From Agrobacterium albertimagni AOL15 (GTDB lineage Bacteria > Pseudomonadota > Alphaproteobacteria > Rhizobiales > Rhizobiaceae): a DNA stretch of 64,000 nucleotides. Positions 55,934-63,752 of the stretch are shown in pieces. The position numbers were made by a program, and so were the translations under genes. A model generated the notes under the pieces. That model saw nothing but the letters and a program-made list of their open reading frames with translations. It was not told where the DNA came from and searched no databases. The stretch spans positions 124,001-188,000 of the forward strand of contig NZ_ALJF01000006.1 in the NCBI RefSeq assembly GCF_000300855.1. The letters run 5' to 3'. The stretch's first letter is position 1; each line of letters starts with the position of its first letter.

Positions 55934-56383
55934 ATGATGAAATTCGCGCAAAATGCACTTCTTGCGGCTGCAGTCACCCTGACGCCGATTGCTGCGGCAA
56001 GCCAGGCCGAAGCCGGCGACCGTCACTACCGCCACCGCAGTGACGACGCCCTTGCACTGGGTGTCATCGGTCTTGCTACCGGCATGATCGTCGGCTCGGC
56101 GATCGCAAGCCCCCCGCCACAGCGCCGCGTCTACATCGACCGCCCCGTCTCGGTTTATGACGAGCCCGACTATTATGTCGATGACTACCCGCCGCCCCCG
56201 CGCCATGCCTATCGCCCACGCCCGGTCTATCAGCAGCCGCGCCCGGTGGTTCAGTCTTATGCTGTCGAGCCCTGGACCGGCGCCTGGTATGACTACTGTG
56301 CGCAGCGCTATCGCAGCTTCAACCCGCGCACCGGCACTTTCGTCGGCTATGACGGCAGAACCCATTTCTGCACGGCCCGCTGA
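55934..56383 (+). CDS. BA14K family protein
   Basis: This 149-residue protein has a signal peptide (residues 1-27), a glycine-rich hydrophobic segment (ALGVIGLATGMIVGSAIA, about 40-57), a Pro/Tyr-rich middle (PPPPRHAYRPRPVYQQPRP) and a C-terminal BA14K domain (WYDYCAQRYRSFNPRTGTFV, about 118-137, ending THFC). BA14K was first described in Brucella as an immunoreactive lectin-like protein. Two Cys in the C-terminal domain probably pair. Likely membrane-anchored in the periplasm. ATGs at 55934 and 55937 are both possible. Confidence 0.87.
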   Translation: MMKFAQNALLAAAVTLTPIAAASQAEAGDRHYRHRSDDALALGVIGLATGMIVGSAIASPPPQRRVYIDRPVSVYDEPDYYVDDYPPPPRHAYRPRPVYQQPRPVVQSYAVEPWTGAWYDYCAQRYRSFNPRTGTFVGYDGRTHFCTAR

Positions 56384-56411
56384 CCGGACCGTATCCGCAC
56401 CGCAGAATCGA

Positions 56412-56437
56412 AAAAGCGCCGGTTACCCGGCGCTTTT
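56412..56437. terminator. bidirectional terminator between BA14K and the MBL hydrolase gene
   Basis: A perfect 11-bp stem (AAAAGCGCCGG with CCGGCGCTTTT) with a 4-base loop lies between convergent stops. The T-run on each strand comes from the stem end, so it can work both ways. Confidence 0.8.
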
Positions 56438-56442
56438 GTCGT

Positions 56443-57087
56443 TCAGAGACCCTGAAGATAGAGATTGGAGCGACGTTCGTCGCCGATCCGGCCACCAGGC
56501 CCGTGACCGCAGATGAAACCGACATCGTCTCCAAGTGGCAGCACCTTGTCGCGGATCGAGTTCATGAGGGTCTGGTGATCCCCACCCGGCAGATCGGTTC
56601 GTCCGACCGAGCCGCTGAACAAGACGTCGCCGAGATGGGCAAACTTCTGGTCGCGGTTGAAGTAGATGACGTGCCCCGGTGCATGGCCCGGGCAGTGATA
56701 GACCTCGAACACATGATCACCGAAGCTCACCTTGTCACCGTCTTCGAGCCACTGGTCGGGAAGCACGCTGCGCAGTCCCGAAATGCCGTAGCTCGCCGCC
56801 TGGGTCTCGATGCGCTGCAAAAGCGGCAGATCGTCCTTGTGCGGCCCGATGATGGTAAGCCCGGTTTTTTCCTTAAGCTCCGCAGCACCGCCTGCGTGAT
56901 CCAGATGCCCGTGCGTGAGCCAGATCGCCTTGAGCGTCAGGCCATTCTCAGCGATCACCTGCATGATGACATCAACATCCCCGCCCGGATCGACGATCAC
57001 GCCCTCGCGCGTTTCATCGTCGAACAGGATCGTGCAGTTCTGCTGAAAGGGGGTTACCGGGATGATTCCCGCCTGTATCTGTCCCAT
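56443..57087 (-). CDS. metallo-beta-lactamase fold hydrolase (glyoxalase II-like)
   Basis: This 214-residue protein matches the GloC/YcbL-type glyoxalase II branch: PVTPFQQNCTILF (residues 10-22), the zinc motif THGHLDHAGG (His59, His61, Asp63, His64), YHCPGHAPGHVIYF with a further His, and GDVLFSGSVGRTDLPGG near the end. Such enzymes hydrolyse S-lactoylglutathione in the methylglyoxal pathway. The ATG at 57087 follows AAGGAC; it is preferred over upstream starts for family length. Confidence 0.9.
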   Translation of the reverse strand: MGQIQAGIIPVTPFQQNCTILFDDETREGVIVDPGGDVDVIMQVIAENGLTLKAIWLTHGHLDHAGGAAELKEKTGLTIIGPHKDDLPLLQRIETQAASYGISGLRSVLPDQWLEDGDKVSFGDHVFEVYHCPGHAPGHVIYFNRDQKFAHLGDVLFSGSVGRTDLPGGDHQTLMNSIRDKVLPLGDDVGFICGHGPGGRIGDERRSNLYLQGL

Positions 57088-57176
57088 GGGCTCGCTGTCC
57101 TTCTGATCGTGATCGACATGGGCCTTACCATGCCAGACCAACGAGAGAAACCACGGCGAGTTTCAACGAAACCGAC

Positions 57177-57341
57177 TTAACGGGACAGGCCGTAAACCTG
57201 CGAGACGGGAGATGCCGGAAGCAGGGATGCCTGGGCGACGAGGAAGCTGGCTACCACCAACTTGGCCGTGAACACGAGGATCGCAACGGGGCGCAGGCTG
57301 GAGCTTGCGGAAATCTGGGCAGTGCGGTCACGGTTCATCAT
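57177..57341 (-). CDS. small membrane-type protein, 54 aa
   Basis: A 54-codon frame starting with two ATGs (57341 and 57338) behind AAGGAGAGAGG. The product has a polar start (MMNRDRTAQISASSSLRP), one hydrophobic stretch (VAILVFTAKLVVASFLVAQA, about residues 19-38) and a short polar tail ending GLSR. Strong ribosome-binding site, balanced composition and isolation between two genes on either side support it. No homologue recognised. It is divergent from the MarR operon across about 300 bp. Confidence 0.6.
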   Translation of the reverse strand: MMNRDRTAQISASSSLRPVAILVFTAKLVVASFLVAQASLLPASPVSQVYGLSR

Positions 57342-57474
57342 GGCGCGAATCCTCTCTCCTTCGGCAAAGCCTCGCCGAAGCGGCTTGTCCGGAACTTGTG
57401 ATTGATCAGTGCAGTGGTAACGAGCATGCCGGCCATAGGTTTCCAGATCGATCTCTAACCTGTGCGATCAGCGT

Positions 57475-57491
57475 AAATTTGTTGGAAATTT
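57475..57491 (+). promoter_or_regulatory. inverted repeat upstream of the MarR operon, operator candidate
   Basis: AAATTT-N5-AAATTT is a perfect palindrome in the promoter region, overlapping a possible -35 (TTGGAA). MarR proteins often repress their own operon through such sites. The -10 candidate CATAGT lies about 16 bp downstream. Confidence 0.45.
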
Positions 57492-57540
57492 GCTACACTT
57501 GCGCATAGTTTTGCCGGCAATCCCCGTCAAGGAGACGAGG

Positions 57541-57600
57541 ATGAACGCTCGATCACATTGTGATGTCCGACGTTCGAAAAAGCGTCGCCTTCGGCGATGA
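57541..57600 (+). CDS. possible 19-codon leader peptide upstream of the MarR gene
   Basis: An ATG follows AAGGAG at seven bases, an excellent site, and opens a 19-residue frame very rich in Arg and Lys (MNARSHCDVRRSKKRRLRR). It ends 45 bp before the MarR ATG. The last codons overlap a small CGCC-TTC-GGCG stem. It may regulate the operon by translation, or be chance. Only the ribosome-binding site and frame support it. Confidence 0.35.
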   Translation: MNARSHCDVRRSKKRRLRR

Positions 57601-57645
57601 GGCAATAACCGGCGGTGGCACTCGCGTCTGCGCCGGAGGAAAGGA

Positions 57646-58170
57646 ATGAGAAGCGTGGCCCGACAGTCTGCGACGAAGACTGCCAAGAAGATCCTGCCGG
57701 ACCTGCCGGTGGTCGATGACAAGTCGATCGACTTCGAAACCATCGAAAGCCTGTTTTTCGCCTATCGTGATTTCGTGTCCGATCCGGATGCCATCCTTGC
57801 CAAGCTCGGTTACGGACGCGCTCATCACCGCGTCGTGCATTTCGTCAGCCGCCGCCCCGGCATGACGGTCGCCGACCTCCTCGGCATCCTGCAGATTACC
57901 AAGCAGAGCCTTGCCCGGGTTCTGAAGGAACTGATCGACAGCGGCTATATCCGGCAAATGGCCGGCCCCGCCGACCGCCGCCAACGCCGTCTTTACCCGA
58001 CGCTTGCCGGACGTGAACTGTCGCTGGCGCTCTCCGAACCACAGTCGCGCCGCATTGCCCATGCCATGCACGGCATGAGCGCCGACGAGCGCGCGACCGT
58101 GCGCCGGTTCCTGGACGGCATGCAGAGACAGACCGTGACCCAGCCCCTTGAAACGGACGGAGCCGACTGA
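57646..58170 (+). CDS. MarR family regulator (PetP-like)
   Basis: This 174-residue winged-helix protein has the MarR pattern: helix 1 ESLFFAYRDFVSDPDAIL, the recognition helix LLGILQITKQSLARVLKELIDSGYIRQ (two pieces) and the wing MAGPADRRQRRLYPTLAGREL. In Rhodobacter capsulatus a MarR-type gene petP lies next to the response regulator petR, and this gene plus the following response regulator match that pair. GGAGG lies before the ATG. The stop is two bases before the GTG of the next gene. Confidence 0.88.
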   Translation: MRSVARQSATKTAKKILPDLPVVDDKSIDFETIESLFFAYRDFVSDPDAILAKLGYGRAHHRVVHFVSRRPGMTVADLLGILQITKQSLARVLKELIDSGYIRQMAGPADRRQRRLYPTLAGRELSLALSEPQSRRIAHAMHGMSADERATVRRFLDGMQRQTVTQPLETDGAD

Positions 58171-58171
58171 C

Positions 58172-58873
58172 GTGTCGAAGAAGATCGAGCTGACCGACGA
58201 CGCCCCGCATCTCCTGGTGGTTGACGACGACACGCGTATTCGCGACCTCTTGCATCGGTTCCTCACGGAAAAAGGCTTCCGCGTCTCCGTCGCCGCCGAC
58301 GCCGCAGAGGCACGCCGCAAGCTTGAAGGCCTGAGCTTCGATCTTCTCGTCCTCGACGTCATGATGCCCGGCGAATCCGGCCTTTCTCTCACCCAGAGCC
58401 TGTCCGACGAGAAGCGCGTGCCGGTCATTCTGCTAACCGCCCGATCCGAGGCCGACAGCCGCATTGCAGGCCTCGAAGCCGGCGCTGACGACTATCTCGC
58501 CAAACCTTTCGATCCGCGCGAACTGGTGCTCAGGATCAACAATATCCTCAAGCGCAACATGAATCCCGACGCGCCGAAGATCGAGCAGGTGATGTTCGGT
58601 CCTTACACCTTCTCGGTGCTGCGCAAGGAATTGCGCAAAGGCGCGGAAGTCATCCGTCTGACCGACCGCGAACAGGAAATCATGTATCTCTTCGCCACGC
58701 GAGCCGGCGACACGATCCCGCGCCACGAACTCGTCGGCAACGACGCGGAGGTCGGCGAGCGCACGATCGACGTCCAGATCAATCGCCTGCGGCGCAAGAT
58801 CGAGGATGATCCCGCCAACCCCGTCTGGCTGCAGACAGTGCGCGGCATCGGTTATCGCCTCAGCATGGATTGA
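58172..58873 (+). CDS. OmpR-type response regulator (PetR-like)
   Basis: This 233-residue regulator has a receiver domain with Asp62 as phosphoacceptor (LLVLDVMMPG), the acidic pair in VVDDDTR (residues 17-23) and Lys in YLAKPFDPREL, followed by an OmpR/PhoB winged-helix domain (LTDREQEIMYLF, then RTIDVQINRLRRKIEDDP and VRGIGYRL). The GTG at 58172 follows CGGAG. It sits between the MarR gene and a histidine kinase, so it is the output of that kinase. PetR is implicated in cytochrome gene expression in Rhodobacter; the role here is untested. Confidence 0.92.
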   Translation: MSKKIELTDDAPHLLVVDDDTRIRDLLHRFLTEKGFRVSVAADAAEARRKLEGLSFDLLVLDVMMPGESGLSLTQSLSDEKRVPVILLTARSEADSRIAGLEAGADDYLAKPFDPRELVLRINNILKRNMNPDAPKIEQVMFGPYTFSVLRKELRKGAEVIRLTDREQEIMYLFATRAGDTIPRHELVGNDAEVGERTIDVQINRLRRKIEDDPANPVWLQTVRGIGYRLSMD

Positions 58874-58916
58874 GGCTGCGGCAAGGGCGCGCGATGCGCC
58901 GAGGAAGTGTAAGCAC

Positions 58917-60299
58917 ATGACGCTGTTCGATCAGATCCGGCGGGATCACGACCGTAGCCCGGCGACCGGCCTGAAAGGCTTCCTCCGCTGGCTGCGTCAT
59001 CGGCTGCCGACTGGCATCTACGCCCGATCCCTGCTGATCATCATCCTGCCGATGCTGATCCTGCAGACCGTCGTCGCCTTCGTTTTCATGGAGCGTCACT
59101 GGCAACTCGTCACGGAGCGACTGTCGGAAGCCGTGACACGAGACATCGCAGCCGTCATCGAACTTCTGCAGCGCTATCCTGACGACGATGACTTCGCCAC
59201 CATCGCCGATGTCGCCGCCAGCAAGTTGAGCCTGATGGTCTCGATCGAACCCGGCACCGAACTGCCCTCCCCGAGACCGCGGCCCTTCTTCTCAATCCTC
59301 GACCAGATCCTGTCCGACGAGATCGCCGAGCAGATCCGTCGCCCCTTCTGGATCGACACGGTCGGAACCTCGCGCCTCGTCGAGATCCGCATCGTCATCG
59401 ACGGCAGGACCTTGCGGATCTTCGCCCCGCGCAATTCCGCCTATGCTTCCAACACCCATATCTTCCTGGTCTGGATGGTTTCGACCGCGCTCGTGCTGAT
59501 CGCCATTTCCATCCTCTTCCTGCGCGGTCAGATCCGCCCGATCATGGCCTTGGCCAACGCCGCCGAAAGCTTTGGCAAGGGGCAACGTCCGCCGGAAGAC
59601 TTCTCGCCGCGCGGAGCCGACGAAGTGCGACACGTCGGCCTCGCCTTCATCCTGATGCGTGAGCGTATCGAACGGCAGATGGAACAGCGTACCGCCATGC
59701 TCGCGGGCGTCAGTCATGACCTTCGCACCATCCTCACGCGTTTTCGTCTGCAGCTGGCGCTCGCCGGTGATGGGCCGGAGATCGACAGCCTCAATCAGGA
59801 CATCGACGACATGCAGAGCATGCTCGAAGGCTATCTCGATTTCGCCAAGGGAGAGGTCGAGGAAGATGTCGGCACGCTCGATCTTGGCGACCTCTTCGAG
59901 CGGGTCGCAGCCGACTTCAGCCTGCACAACCGCGCTTTCTCCTGGACGCTGGAGGGCGAGCCTCTGGTCCATGTGCGCCCCAACGCCTTCACGCGCCTGG
60001 TGACCAACCTCGCCTCCAATGCGCGACGCTACGCACACAGGCTCGACATCGACGCCCGCCACACGGCGAAATGGCTGATCATCGTTTTCGACGACGACGG
60101 CCCGGGCATTCCGAAGGAATCGCGCGACGATGTCTTCAAACCCTTCTATCGCCTCGATGAAGCCCGCAATCTCGATGCTTCCGGCACCGGGCTCGGCCTT
60201 GCCATCGCCCGCGACATCGCCCGCAGCCACGGCGGCAACGTTACACTCGAAGACAGCCCGCTCGGCGGCCTGCGCGCCATCATCCGCGTACCGGTCTGA
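58917..60299 (+). CDS. EnvZ-type sensor histidine kinase
   Basis: This 460-residue membrane kinase has two spans (about residues 38-58 and 183-203) enclosing a roughly 125-residue periplasmic sensor, a HAMP domain (RGQIRPIMALANAAESFGKG, 203-222), a HisKA domain with His267 in VSHDLRTILTR and an ATPase domain with N box (RLVTNLASNARRYA), DDDGPGIP and GTGLGLAIARDI. In the H box the usual Pro is Ile (HDLRTI). The ATG at 58917 follows GAGGAAG. It is the partner of the upstream response regulator. Signal unknown. Confidence 0.92.
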   Translation: MTLFDQIRRDHDRSPATGLKGFLRWLRHRLPTGIYARSLLIIILPMLILQTVVAFVFMERHWQLVTERLSEAVTRDIAAVIELLQRYPDDDDFATIADVAASKLSLMVSIEPGTELPSPRPRPFFSILDQILSDEIAEQIRRPFWIDTVGTSRLVEIRIVIDGRTLRIFAPRNSAYASNTHIFLVWMVSTALVLIAISILFLRGQIRPIMALANAAESFGKGQRPPEDFSPRGADEVRHVGLAFILMRERIERQMEQRTAMLAGVSHDLRTILTRFRLQLALAGDGPEIDSLNQDIDDMQSMLEGYLDFAKGEVEEDVGTLDLGDLFERVAADFSLHNRAFSWTLEGEPLVHVRPNAFTRLVTNLASNARRYAHRLDIDARHTAKWLIIVFDDDGPGIPKESRDDVFKPFYRLDEARNLDASGTGLGLAIARDIARSHGGNVTLEDSPLGGLRAIIRVPV

Positions 60300-60319
60300 G
60301 ATCATTTCGGCCAGTAAAA

Positions 60320-60337
60320 AGGGGCCCGAGGGCCCCT
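60320..60337 (-). terminator. terminator of csaA
   Basis: Stem AGGGGCC with GGCCCCT and a 4-base loop; on the minus strand it is followed by TTTTTAC. It lies between the convergent kinase and csaA genes. Confidence 0.7.
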
Positions 60338-60339
60338 GG

Positions 60340-60684
60340 TCACATCATCTTCTTGCCGTTCGGTACCGGCTGCTCGACAGCCGCGAGCACAATGGCGCCA
60401 TTCTCGTCCTCGAATCCGAGCGTCAGAACCTCCGAGCGAAACGGCCCGATCTGGCGGGGCGGAAAATTGACCACCCCGAGCACCTGTCGTCCCATCAGCG
60501 TTTCCGGTGTGTAATGCACGGTGATCTGCGCAGAAGACTTCTTGATGCCGATCTCGGGACCGAAATCGATCTTCAGCTTGAAGGCCGGCTTGCGCGCTCC
60601 CGGAAAGCTCTCGACCTCTACGATCGTGCCGACACGAATGTCGACCTTCTCGAAATCGGCAAAGGTGATCTCGGAGCCGCTCAC
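60340..60684 (-). CDS. csaA: CsaA-type tRNA-binding-domain protein
   Basis: This 114-residue protein has the CsaA/tRNA-binding OB fold: [19 protein letters not shown] (residues 7-25), [15 protein letters not shown] and the strongly conserved [24 protein letters not shown] segment (in two pieces). CsaA is described as a chaperone linked to protein export in Bacillus; bacterial homologues also bind tRNA. It overlaps proC by four bases and lies last in the ybjN-proC-csaA operon. Confidence 0.92.
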   Translation of the reverse strand: MSGSEITFADFEKVDIRVGTIVEVESFPGARKPAFKLKIDFGPEIGIKKSSAQITVHYTPETLMGRQVLGVVNFPPRQIGPFRSEVLTLGFEDENGAIVLAAVEQPVPNGKKMM

Positions 60685-61499
60685 TGGGCGAGTTCCTCGG
60701 CCCGCTTGCGTGCCGCTTCGATCGCCTGATCGAACAGCGGCTGCATGCCGTCCTCAGCCATCAGCACCGAAAGCGCCGCCGCTGTGGTCCCGCCCGGGGA
60801 GGTCACATTCTTTCGCAACTGGGCAGCCGGGTCGGGGGACTGGTGCAACAATTCACCAGCCCCCGCGACCGTTTCTCGTGCGAGACGCATGGCGAGGTCC
60901 GCCGGCAGGCCCGCTTTCCGGCCTGCCTCTGCCATGCACTCGACGAGGTAAAAGACATAGGCCGGTCCGCTACCAGAAAGGGCGGTCACGGCATTGATGT
61001 CGGCTTCGCTCGAGACCCATTCGACCGGGCCGGACACCTGAAGAAGACGATGAACGATATCGCGCTGAGTTTCGGAAACGGCAGCATTGGCAAAGGCGCC
61101 GGTGACGCCACGGCCGACCATAGCAGGCGTATTGGGCATGGCGCGCACCATGGCTGCCTGGCCGAGATGACCTTCCATCGAGGCGATGGTCTTGCCGGCG
61201 GCAACGGAAACGACAGTCGTCTGCGGCCCGACAAGAGACTTGAGGCCGGGCAGGACGGCGTCCATCACTTGCGGCTTTAAGGCGAGAAACAGAATATCCG
61301 CGATCAGACCTTCCGGCGGCGTGGCCGAGTAGCGGGCACCGGCCTCGTTGATCGCCGCCATCATCTTGTCGGATGGACCGGGATCGAGCACCGTCACGGC
61401 ACTGCCCTGCACACCGCTCTTCAGCCAGCCGGCCAGCATCGCGCCGCCCATGTTGCCGGCTCCGACGAGGACAATCTGTCCGAATGCGGCATCCGTCAT
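60681..61499 (-). CDS. proC: pyrroline-5-carboxylate reductase ProC
   Basis: ProC makes proline from pyrroline-5-carboxylate with NAD(P)H. The 272-residue protein has an N-terminal Rossmann motif [17 protein letters not shown] (about residues 9-25), the central [17 protein letters not shown] segment (about 118-134), and a C-terminal dimerisation domain with [17 protein letters not shown] and [14 protein letters not shown]. The ATG at 61499 follows GGAGAAG, two bases after the YbjN stop. It is the middle gene of the ybjN-proC-csaA operon. Confidence 0.95.
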   Translation of the reverse strand: MTDAAFGQIVLVGAGNMGGAMLAGWLKSGVQGSAVTVLDPGPSDKMMAAINEAGARYSATPPEGLIADILFLALKPQVMDAVLPGLKSLVGPQTTVVSVAAGKTIASMEGHLGQAAMVRAMPNTPAMVGRGVTGAFANAAVSETQRDIVHRLLQVSGPVEWVSSEADINAVTALSGSGPAYVFYLVECMAEAGRKAGLPADLAMRLARETVAGAGELLHQSPDPAAQLRKNVTSPGGTTAAALSVLMAEDGMQPLFDQAIEAARKRAEELAQ

Positions 61500-61501
61500 T
61501 C

Positions 61502-62002
61502 TCAGGCTTCTCCGACCGTCTCGAACAGGACGGCATCCATGGCGCTCTTGGCGTCCATGCCGGACCAGACGACGAACTGGAAGGCCTGGTAGTAGGCTTC
61601 GCAGGCATCGACGGCGGAGGAAAGCAGCACCTCGACCTGGCGATTGGTCGGCTCGGCACCACCGGCGAGCAGCAGAGACTGGCGGAAGATCACCACGTCC
61701 TCGTTCCGCCACAGGTCAAAATGGCCCATCAGGACCTGGCCATTGACGTAGGAAAGAAGCTTGATGACTTCGTTGAGGCGGTTTTCAGGGATCTTCAGGT
61801 CGAAGGCGGAAGCCAGATGCAGCGCCTCGAACTCCTCCATCCAGGAGAAGGAGACATGGTAATCGGCCCAGCGCCCCTCGACAGTCATTGCGATTTCGTC
61901 TTCGCCCGAACGCTCGAACGACCAGTCATTGGTCGCCGCGACAAACTCGATCATGTCGACCGGGTTGGATTGGCGTTCGACTTCGATTTCCATGAGGCTC
62001 AT
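61502..62002 (-). CDS. YbjN domain protein
   Basis: This 166-residue protein matches the YbjN family: NDWSFERSGEDEIAMTVEGRW, a following HVSFSWMEEFEALHLASAFD segment, RLNEVIKLLSYVNGQVLMGHFDLW and AVDACEAYYQAFQFVVWSG. YbjN proteins resemble type III secretion chaperones in fold, and effects on motility and stress are reported for enterobacterial members; no role is known in rhizobia. The start follows AAGGTG. It is first in the operon with proC and csaA. Confidence 0.9.
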   Translation of the reverse strand: MSLMEIEVERQSNPVDMIEFVAATNDWSFERSGEDEIAMTVEGRWADYHVSFSWMEEFEALHLASAFDLKIPENRLNEVIKLLSYVNGQVLMGHFDLWRNEDVVIFRQSLLLAGGAEPTNRQVEVLLSSAVDACEAYYQAFQFVVWSGMDAKSAMDAVLFETVGEA

Positions 62003-62183
62003 GCATCACCTTCTTGACCGGAATGAATACGGGCACCCGGCGAACCGCCGGGCCACTCGGACACCTGAACCGGAAACTACTGAAAACGATTCCGAAGGAC
62101 CCCAGGGTAGAACACGCACCCTGTCCGAAACTTACGCGGCCCCCGCTCAGAATCATCGTTGAAAATCAGTGTATAATCGTGAG

Positions 62184-62318
62184 GGGCCAGCACCAGCCCC
62201 CTTCGCCATATTTGACTGTGTGACCTGTGGATGGCGCTTTCAGAATCGCCTTTGCATCACCCCATAAGCGACTCTGCCGATTGGCTTTTTCGCAGCTGTC
62301 CACAAGCTGCAATTTTTT
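62184..62318 (+). ncRNA. possible small RNA
   Basis: A transcript of about 135 bases would begin seven bases after TATAAT at 62172-62177, directly at a GGGGC stem, and end at a stem-loop followed by TTTTTT. No -35 is recognisable; a GANTC methylation site (62150-62154) occupies its place. The sequence is not one I recognise from known rhizobial small RNAs. The evidence is only the -10 and the terminator. Confidence 0.35.
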
Positions 62319-62366
62319 CGTGGGTTCCGGTCCACGCAACACCCGTCAAGGTGCTGAAAATGCAAA

Positions 62367-62395
62367 AAGACCCAAAGCCACAGGCAATGGGTCTT
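62367..62395 (-). terminator. ubiK terminator
   Basis: AAGACCCA pairs with TGGGTCTT across 13 bases; on the minus strand it is followed by TTTTTGC. It ends the ubiK transcript about 50 bp after its stop. Confidence 0.75.
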
Positions 62396-62443
62396 CCTAA
62401 GCCTTGCGGCGTCTCGCGAAGCTAGATCGAAACGGGAGAGCCG

Positions 62444-62704
62444 TTACTTCGGCTGGGTCGAGAGCTGAGCCTCGAGAGCCTCGATGCGCTTCTGCAGCGC
62501 GTCGTTCTCCTCGCGCGCCTTCAGCGCCATCTCGCGCACGACGTCGAACTCTTCGCGTTTAACGAGATCCATATTGTTCAGCCAGCGCTCGGCCTGGGCG
62601 TGGAACGCCGTTTCGAGCTCCTTGCGCACGCCCTGGGCGGCGCCGGCGGCGTCCGTCATCAACTTGGCGAAATCATCGAGAATACGGTTGGGGCCGGTCG
62701 ACAT
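62444..62704 (-). CDS. ubiK: ubiquinone biosynthesis accessory factor UbiK
   Basis: This 86-residue protein matches UbiK/YqiC (BMFP family): ILDDFAKLMTDAAGAAQGV (residues 8-26), then a helix WLNNMDLVKREEFDVVREMALKAREENDALQK ending in a coiled coil with EALEAQL. UbiK binds UbiJ and helps aerobic ubiquinone synthesis; the trimer binds lipid. The ATG at 62704 follows GAGAGGAG. It is divergent from lgt. Protein of normal length. Confidence 0.88.
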   Translation of the reverse strand: MSTGPNRILDDFAKLMTDAAGAAQGVRKELETAFHAQAERWLNNMDLVKREEFDVVREMALKAREENDALQKRIEALEAQLSTQPK

Positions 62705-62894
62705 GGAAAACTCCTCTCAAGCAGACTGCGGACTGGAAAATCGGTAACTGCAGATGAGGTAGGACCAGACAGGCCGGCACGCAAGACGCGAAGGACAGAT
62801 AAAGGTGGTTGACGGTGTCGCAGCCGCCTCGATTCCATCTTGACCGTGCCAATTCGCAACGCCATTTTCCAGCAGCATTAACGAAAGTACTCCA

Positions 62895-63743
62895 TTGTTG
62901 TCAGTTCTGGACCTTTTCGCCGCCGTATCCTTTCCCGCGATCGACCCGGTCGCCTTTTCGATCGGCCCGCTGGCGGTCCATTGGTATGGCCTCGCCTATG
63001 TTGCCGGCATCCTCCTCGGCTGGTTGATCGCCCGCGATCTCCTGAAGCGCCCGCATCTGTGGCCGAACGGCCAGGCGCCCGCCACCTTGCAACAGATCGA
63101 CGACTTCATCCTGTGGGTCGCGATCGGCGTCGTCGCCGGCGGCCGTCTCGGCTATATCTTCTTCTATGACTTCGCCTCGGTTGCCGCCAATCCGATGCGG
63201 GCGATCGAAGTCTGGAACGGCGGCATGTCCTTCCATGGCGGCTTCATCGGCGCGACGCTCGCCATGGTCTACTTCGCCCGGAAACATCAGATCCGCCTGT
63301 GGAGCCTCTTCGATCTGGTCGCCAGCGTCGTGCCGCTCGGTCTGCTGTTCGGGCGCATCGCAAACTTCATCAACGGCGAACTTTGGGGCCGGCCGGCCGA
63401 TGTGCCGTGGGCGATGGCCTTTCCAACCGGAGGCCCCTTCCCCCGCCATCCGAGCCAACTCTATGAAGCAGCACTCGAGGGTCTGGTCCTGCTCATCGTG
63501 CTGCAGATCCTTGCCCGCGCATTCGGCGCCCTGCGCGCGCCCGGTCGCATCACCGGCATTTTCGTTGCCGGCTACGCCTCGGCCCGCATCTTCGTCGAAT
63601 TCTTCCGCGAGCCCGACGTCCAGCTCGGCTATCTCTATGGCGGCTGGCTGACCATGGGCATGGTGCTGTCGCTGCCGATGGTGCTGATCGGGATCTGGAT
63701 TTTCGTGCGGTCGGGGCGTCAGACCCCCGCGACCCAAGGCTGA
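62895..63743 (+). CDS. lgt: prolipoprotein diacylglyceryl transferase Lgt
   Basis: Lgt adds diacylglycerol to the lipobox Cys of preprolipoproteins in the inner membrane. The 282-residue protein has seven spans and the family motifs AVHWYGLAYVAGILLGW (about residues 27-43), GGRLGYIFFYD, GGMSFHGGFIG (containing the catalytic-site His), and the signature GRIANFINGELWGRP (about residues 154-168). The start is unclear: TTG at 62895 or 62898, with only a weak site GAAAG upstream. The MidA-type gene starts nine bases after its stop. Confidence 0.92.
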   Translation: MLSVLDLFAAVSFPAIDPVAFSIGPLAVHWYGLAYVAGILLGWLIARDLLKRPHLWPNGQAPATLQQIDDFILWVAIGVVAGGRLGYIFFYDFASVAANPMRAIEVWNGGMSFHGGFIGATLAMVYFARKHQIRLWSLFDLVASVVPLGLLFGRIANFINGELWGRPADVPWAMAFPTGGPFPRHPSQLYEAALEGLVLLIVLQILARAFGALRAPGRITGIFVAGYASARIFVEFFREPDVQLGYLYGGWLTMGMVLSLPMVLIGIWIFVRSGRQTPATQG

Positions 63744-63752
63744 GGAGCCAAG

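Larger units (their letters stand above)
62003..62443. other. 441-bp intergenic region with promoter-terminator pair
   Basis: No protein gene is supported. It holds a perfect TATAAT (62172-62177), a GGGGC/GCCCC stem right after (62183-62200), a terminator-like stem GCAGCT/AGCTGC followed by TTTTTT (62292-62318), and the terminator of ubiK on the other strand (62367-62395). Three GANTC sites (62150, 62243, 62270) also lie here. See the small RNA entry. Confidence 0.5.

Noticed and set aside
62210..62310. DnaA-box-like TGTGGAT and TGTCCACAA near 62.2-62.3 kb as part of an origin
   Set aside because: Two imperfect matches without an AT-rich unwinding region or neighbouring replication gene are expected by chance.
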